Assembly: GCA_900552705.1 (NCBI GenBank)
Contig: USAX01000028.1
Location: forward strand, 1-17,026
DNA from: an uncultured Collinsella sp.
Lineage (GTDB): Bacteria > Actinomycetota > Coriobacteriia > Coriobacteriales > Coriobacteriaceae
Length of the DNA stretch: 17,026 nt
Direction: 5' to 3'
Both the position numbers and the translations under genes were made by a program. Shown here in pieces: positions 13,975-17,026 of this stretch (positions are counted from its first letter, which is position 1; each line of letters starts with the position of its first letter). Under the pieces are notes generated by a model that saw nothing but the letters and a program-made list of their open reading frames with translations, made no database searches and was not told the origin of the DNA.

Positions 13975-14856
13975 TTACAGAATCTCAATCGTGAACGAGC
14001 GCACGATGGTTTCCTTGGGCTTGGCGATAAGGCAGCCGCGTTTATGCTCAAGCACGTCGTCCTCATCGGAACAGGTCGAAAGGCCGCCCCAAGGCTCAAC
14101 TGCCACAAAATCGCCCTCGGGCTTACTCCACACGATGAGGTACGGAAAGCCCTCAAAGCTCAGGCGAACGCCCTTGTCCTCGCCCTTTTTGGAAAGCGTG
14201 ACCTGGCGGCTCTCGAGCACGTCAAAGATGGTCTCCGCAAAATCGAAGAGCTCGTGCGACAGGGGCAGCGTCTTTCCCACCATGGGGTTCTTGGAGCGCT
14301 TGTCCACGTCAATCAAGCCAGTCGAAGGGACAGCGGTGCAAAGCTCTGCAGCCTCGTCTTTCTCAAAGCGCAACTCGTAGTCCGTATAGGCCTCGCCCTC
14401 ATCGAGCGGGCACCTAAAGCCGGGATGCCCACCGATAAAGAAAGGCATGTCCTCGGTGCCCTCGTTGGTAACCTCATAGGAGACGCGCACGGCGGCGTCC
14501 TCGAGCGTATAGCGGGCGACAATCTTAAACGGATACGGATAATCGCTCAGCAGCGCGGCGTTATCCTCCGAAGCCAGGCACATCGCCAGCTCGTTCTCGC
14601 CTTGGCTCAGCAGCTTCCACTCCTGTTTGCGCGCAAACCCGTGGCGAGCGAGCTTTACATGATGCCCGGCAAACGTCATGGCGCTACCATCGCGCAGGCC
14701 TCCGCAAATCGGAAAGCAGACCGGCGCCTGGCCGGACCACACTGCAGGATCACCCTGCCACAAGTACTCTCGACCTCCGGCCTCAATCGAGGTAAACGAA
14801 CCACCAGCCGTGGACACCTTAATAGAAATCGAATCGTTGGAGAGAGCGTATTCCAT
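13975..14856 (-). CDS. lacX: LacX-type aldose 1-epimerase family protein
   Basis: A 293-residue galactose-mutarotase-like protein resembling LacX, the last product of the lactococcal lac operon (about 299 residues). Shared landmarks are GREYLWQGDPAVWSGQAPVCFPICGGLR, RHGFARKQEW, MPFFIGGHPGFRCPL with the family His, GLIDVD, and FVAVEPWGGLSTCSDE. It probably equilibrates anomers of a hexose or hexose phosphate; its precise substrate is unproven in the family. The start ATG 14856 has GAAAGGA about 7 nt upstream. It is the first visible gene of the minus-strand cluster with lacC and is divergent from the flavodoxin-like gene across 158 bp. No convincing promoter pair was found there. Confidence 0.88.
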   Translation of the reverse strand: MEYALSNDSISIKVSTAGGSFTSIEAGGREYLWQGDPAVWSGQAPVCFPICGGLRDGSAMTFAGHHVKLARHGFARKQEWKLLSQGENELAMCLASEDNAALLSDYPYPFKIVARYTLEDAAVRVSYEVTNEGTEDMPFFIGGHPGFRCPLDEGEAYTDYELRFEKDEAAELCTAVPSTGLIDVDKRSKNPMVGKTLPLSHELFDFAETIFDVLESRQVTLSKKGEDKGVRLSFEGFPYLIVWSKPEGDFVAVEPWGGLSTCSDEDDVLEHKRGCLIAKPKETIVRSFTIEIL

Positions 14857-15014
14857 TGCCCATCCTTTCGAACAACTGCTTTTTTTGCTCGCAAGAACCC
14901 GTCTCGGCCCTGACCAAAGGACAAACCCGCACGTTCATCGATGCGTCCGGTATCCCAGCCATGCAACGGGGTACCATACAGACATTGATGCAATTACAGC
15001 TGAAAGGCCTTCTT

Positions 15015-15599
15015 ATGCGAACCATCATCCTCTACGCCTCGCGCCATCACGGCAATACGAAAAAGCTCGTGGACGCCATCGTTGAGGCACACCCCGAGAT
15101 CGACACCCTCGATGTAAAGACGCTCGGTAAAAACGAGTATCCCAACCTGCACGAATATCATCTGATCGGTGTCGCCACGGGCATCTATTACTCCGAGATC
15201 GACAAGGACATGGCACGCGTGCTCACGAACGTGCTGCAGCCGCAGGACAAGGTGTTTGGCCTTATGACCTACGGTGGCAAAAACAAGTGGTACGGCAAGG
15301 ATATCGATGGCATCTGCCGCATGAGGCAGGCCATCTTTATGGGTATCTACGGCTGCCCCGGCTTTGATACGTGGGGGCCGTTCAAACTCGCCGGCGGTGT
15401 CCAAAAGGGACACCCGACCGCTGAGGAAATTAAGGGCGCCGTCGACTTCTTCGACAAGATCGAAGACGAGTATGGCGACATCATCGTCGAAGAGTACGCC
15501 AAGCGCGAGAAGCGTCTAGCATACGAGAAGGAGCATCCTGCAGGAGGCCTGGTGGCCGGCGTCAAGCGCACGGCAAAGAAGATCGCTAACAAGCTGTAA
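15015..15599 (+). CDS. Flavodoxin-like protein
   Basis: A 194-residue protein with an N-terminal flavodoxin fold. MRTIILYASRHHGNTKKLVDAI is the beta-strand plus FMN phosphate-binding loop (S-x-H-G-N-T). YHLIGVATGIYYSEID and FGLMTYGGKN fit the isoalloxazine-binding loops. The last 45 residues (EEYAKREKRLAYEKEHPAGG then VKRTAKKIANKL) are highly charged and end in a basic amphipathic helix, beyond the usual flavodoxin length. This may contact the membrane or a partner. ATG 15015 is chosen because GAAAGG lies 7 nt upstream and the fold starts at once; the longer in-frame reading from 14856 lacks homology and would overlap the start of lacX. It is probably a single-gene unit ending at a terminator. 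Its redox partner is unknown, and its link to sugar metabolism may be accidental. Confidence 0.85.
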   Translation: MRTIILYASRHHGNTKKLVDAIVEAHPEIDTLDVKTLGKNEYPNLHEYHLIGVATGIYYSEIDKDMARVLTNVLQPQDKVFGLMTYGGKNKWYGKDIDGICRMRQAIFMGIYGCPGFDTWGPFKLAGGVQKGHPTAEEIKGAVDFFDKIEDEYGDIIVEEYAKREKRLAYEKEHPAGGLVAGVKRTAKKIANKL

Positions 15600-15630
15600 C
15601 TGTGAAGGTGCTTTTGAGCGTTTAACCCAT

Positions 15631-15668
15631 ACGGCGGGTCCGAGCAGATTCGGGCCCGCCGTCTTTTT
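15631..15668 (+). terminator. Intrinsic terminator after the flavodoxin-like gene
   Basis: The stem ACGGCGGGTCCGA (15631-15643) pairs with TCGGGCCCGCCGT (15650-15662) with one wobble, followed by CTTTTTC. It lies 31 bp after the stop and directly before the convergent nagA 3' end. On the minus strand there is no T-run. Confidence 0.85.
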
Positions 15669-15674
15669 CTATCG

Positions 15675-16844
15675 CTACTCGGTAAAGGCGTTGCCGACGC
15701 TCTGGCCGCCAACATACGTCTCGACGAGGGTGAGCTCGTGGTCGAACACGACAAAGTCGGCGTCGCGACCCGGCATGATGCTGCCGCACTTATCCTCGAT
15801 GTGCGCGGAGCGTGCCGGCACCTCGGTTGCCATGCGAATGGCGATATCGGCGCTGGCGATGCCCCAGTCGACGATGTTCTTGACGCCCTGGGCAAGCGTG
15901 AGCACCGAGCCGGCAATGCTCTTGCCGTCGGCGAGCCAGCACAGGTTGTCCTTCATGATGACGTCCATACCACCACTGGTGTAGCTGCCCTCGGGCATGC
16001 CGCCGCAACCCAGGCAGTCGGTGATGAGGACCGTGTGCTGCCAGCCCTTTGCCTGCAGCAGCGCCTTGATGGCGGCAGGGTTTACGTGCTTGCCGTCACA
16101 GATGATCTCGGCGTAGGTCTCGGGCGTGGACATGGCAGCACCCACGACACCGGGCTCACGGTGATGCAGCCCGCGCTGGCCGTTATAGGTATGCGTAAAG
16201 CAGCTGGCACCGGCGTTGATGGCGGCAATGCACTCATCGTAGGTGGCGTCGGAGTGACCGATGCTGGTCACCACACCCTTGGCGTTCAGAGCAGCCGCAT
16301 AAGCAGCGGCACCGTCGCGCTCGGCCGCCATAGCGCTCTTAACGATGCGACCACCCGCAGCCTCCTGCCACTGATCGAAGACCTCCTCGGAAGGATCGAT
16401 CAGATATGCAGGGTTCTGCGCGCCCACGTGCTTCATGGTAAAGAAGGGGCCCTCCAGGTAGATGCCCTGAATGCGAGCACCGCAGAAGTCGGGGCCGCGA
16501 CCCTCGTCAGCCTGGGCGATGGCGGCGCAGGCGTCCTTGATCTGCTCGACGCCATCGGTGAACGTCGTGGGCAGCCAGCTGGTGGTACCGCGACGGGCAA
16601 GCTCGGTCGAGCTGATATCGATGCCCTCGGGATCGTTATCGGTAGTTGAGTGGTTGTAGAAACCATGGATGTGAGTATCGACCATACCCGGTGCGATCCA
16701 CGATCCCGTGTAGTCCTTGATCTCGCAAGAGGGCTCGTCGGCCTGCCAGGCGCCAAAGACGCCATCCTCGACCATAAGATAGCCGCCCAGTTGCGGGCCT
16801 GCCGGCAAGAAGAACTTGTCAGCCTTAATTGCGTACGTGCTCAT
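15675..16844 (-). CDS. nagA: N-acetylglucosamine-6-phosphate deacetylase
   Basis: A 389-residue amidohydrolase that converts N-acetylglucosamine-6-phosphate to glucosamine-6-phosphate and acetate in the cytoplasm. Landmarks in order: GSWIAPGMVDTHIHG with metal-motif H58 and H60, IYLEGPFF with the metal-binding Glu, TSIGHSDA, CFTHTYNGQRGLHHREPGVVGAA, and the catalytic Asp D276 in VLITDCLGCGG. It ends with GRDADFVVFDHELTLVETYVGG. Length is near the family norm (about 380). ATG 16844 (MSTYAIK) has AAGGAG five bases upstream; the in-frame GTG at 16850 overlaps that site and is unlikely. A GalNAc-6-phosphate deacetylase (AgaA) role is possible given lacC nearby. A 39-codon remnant of a second nagA lies at 12808. 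It may share transcripts with the gene at the right edge through partial readthrough of the terminator 16902-16943. Confidence 0.93.
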   Translation of the reverse strand: MSTYAIKADKFFLPAGPQLGGYLMVEDGVFGAWQADEPSCEIKDYTGSWIAPGMVDTHIHGFYNHSTTDNDPEGIDISSTELARRGTTSWLPTTFTDGVEQIKDACAAIAQADEGRGPDFCGARIQGIYLEGPFFTMKHVGAQNPAYLIDPSEEVFDQWQEAAGGRIVKSAMAAERDGAAAYAAALNAKGVVTSIGHSDATYDECIAAINAGASCFTHTYNGQRGLHHREPGVVGAAMSTPETYAEIICDGKHVNPAAIKALLQAKGWQHTVLITDCLGCGGMPEGSYTSGGMDVIMKDNLCWLADGKSIAGSVLTLAQGVKNIVDWGIASADIAIRMATEVPARSAHIEDKCGSIMPGRDADFVVFDHELTLVETYVGGQSVGNAFTE

Positions 16845-16901
16845 ATGCACTCCTTGCTTCTAAAGCAGTTGACTGTGGTGATGCTTATACCCAGCTCAGG
16901 T

Positions 16902-16943
16902 AAAACAAAAAGCGCCCGCCCGCCGTTATGAGCGGACGGGCGC
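16902..16943 (-). terminator. Intrinsic terminator between the right-edge gene and nagA
   Basis: Read on the minus strand, an 11-bp stem with one wobble (16943-16933 with 16922-16912) is followed by TTTTTGTTTT. It lies 18 bp after the stop codon of the right-edge gene and 58 bp before the nagA start. Confidence 0.88.
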
Positions 16944-16961
16944 CCTTACAGGGGGACGCGA

Positions 16962-17026
16962 TTAAGCGGTGAAGGGGTGAATCGTCACGCCCTTAACCAC
17001 GCGGTTGACCGTGCCGGTGGGGCTCG
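16962..17026 (-). CDS. C-terminal end of an unrecognised gene (continues beyond window)
   Basis: The only minus-strand frame that reaches a stop just before the terminator encodes SPTGTVNRVVKGVTIHPFTA with TAA at 16964-16962. Twenty codons are too few to identify the product. The terminator directly behind the stop supports this being a real gene end. Amino-sugar metabolism is possible from its position upstream of nagA, but nothing in these residues shows it. Confidence 0.55.
   Translation of the reverse strand, partial: SPTGTVNRVVKGVTIHPFTA

Noticed and set aside
14856..15014. 53-residue extension of the flavodoxin-like protein
   Set aside because: It would overlap the start of divergent lacX, and the flavin-binding fold plus ribosome site begin at 15015.

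Overview
The window looks like chromosome of a high-G+C anaerobic Actinobacterium of the Collinsella type (Coriobacteriia). That assignment rests on gene content and style only: lactose-type PTS permeases, phospho-beta-galactosidases, LacC/LacX and LacR of Gram-positive type, G/C-rich codon use, and tightly packed genes ended by strong intrinsic terminators. No rRNA or other phylogenetic marker is present, so the genus is an inference.

Left half (1-9990) is a lactose/beta-galactoside uptake region built from two parallel permease-hydrolase modules. The first (1-2804) is the 3' part of a LacE-type EIICB gene and a lacG-type 6-phospho-beta-galactosidase gene, closed by a terminator. After it comes a four-unit array of palindromic repeats (2821-3123), then a LacI-family regulator on the minus strand. 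The second module (4427-7780) is a complete lacE-lacG pair read divergently from that regulator; a 24-bp perfect palindrome upstream of lacE is the likely operator. It too ends in a terminator followed by the same palindromic repeats, then a LacR-like DeoR-family repressor on the minus strand and, divergently, galM. Both lacE-lacG junctions carry an intercistronic hairpin. No EIIA (lacF) gene is visible.

Middle (9990-12300): a 25-bp perfect inverted repeat enclosing about 100 bp, a solitary mannose-family EIIB-like gene in which the phospho-accepting histidine position is tyrosine, a tRNA-Thr(CGT) with its own promoter and terminator, and a pair of lower-G+C genes of unknown function (one exported) just downstream of the tRNA.

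Right half (12300-17026) is a minus-strand sugar-phosphate cluster: lacX (mutarotase-like), lacC (tagatose-6-phosphate kinase), a 3'-terminal nagA remnant, and a YhcH/YjgK/YiaL gene. Beyond them are a plus-strand flavodoxin-like gene, an intact nagA on the minus strand, and the last 20 codons of an unrecognised gene at the right edge.

Taken together, imported lactose-6-phosphate-type sugars would be hydrolysed by LacG. The galactose-6-phosphate half could then enter the tagatose pathway, for which only LacC is seen here; lacAB and lacD are absent. NagA adds amino-sugar catabolism, and the two mutarotases interconvert sugar anomers.
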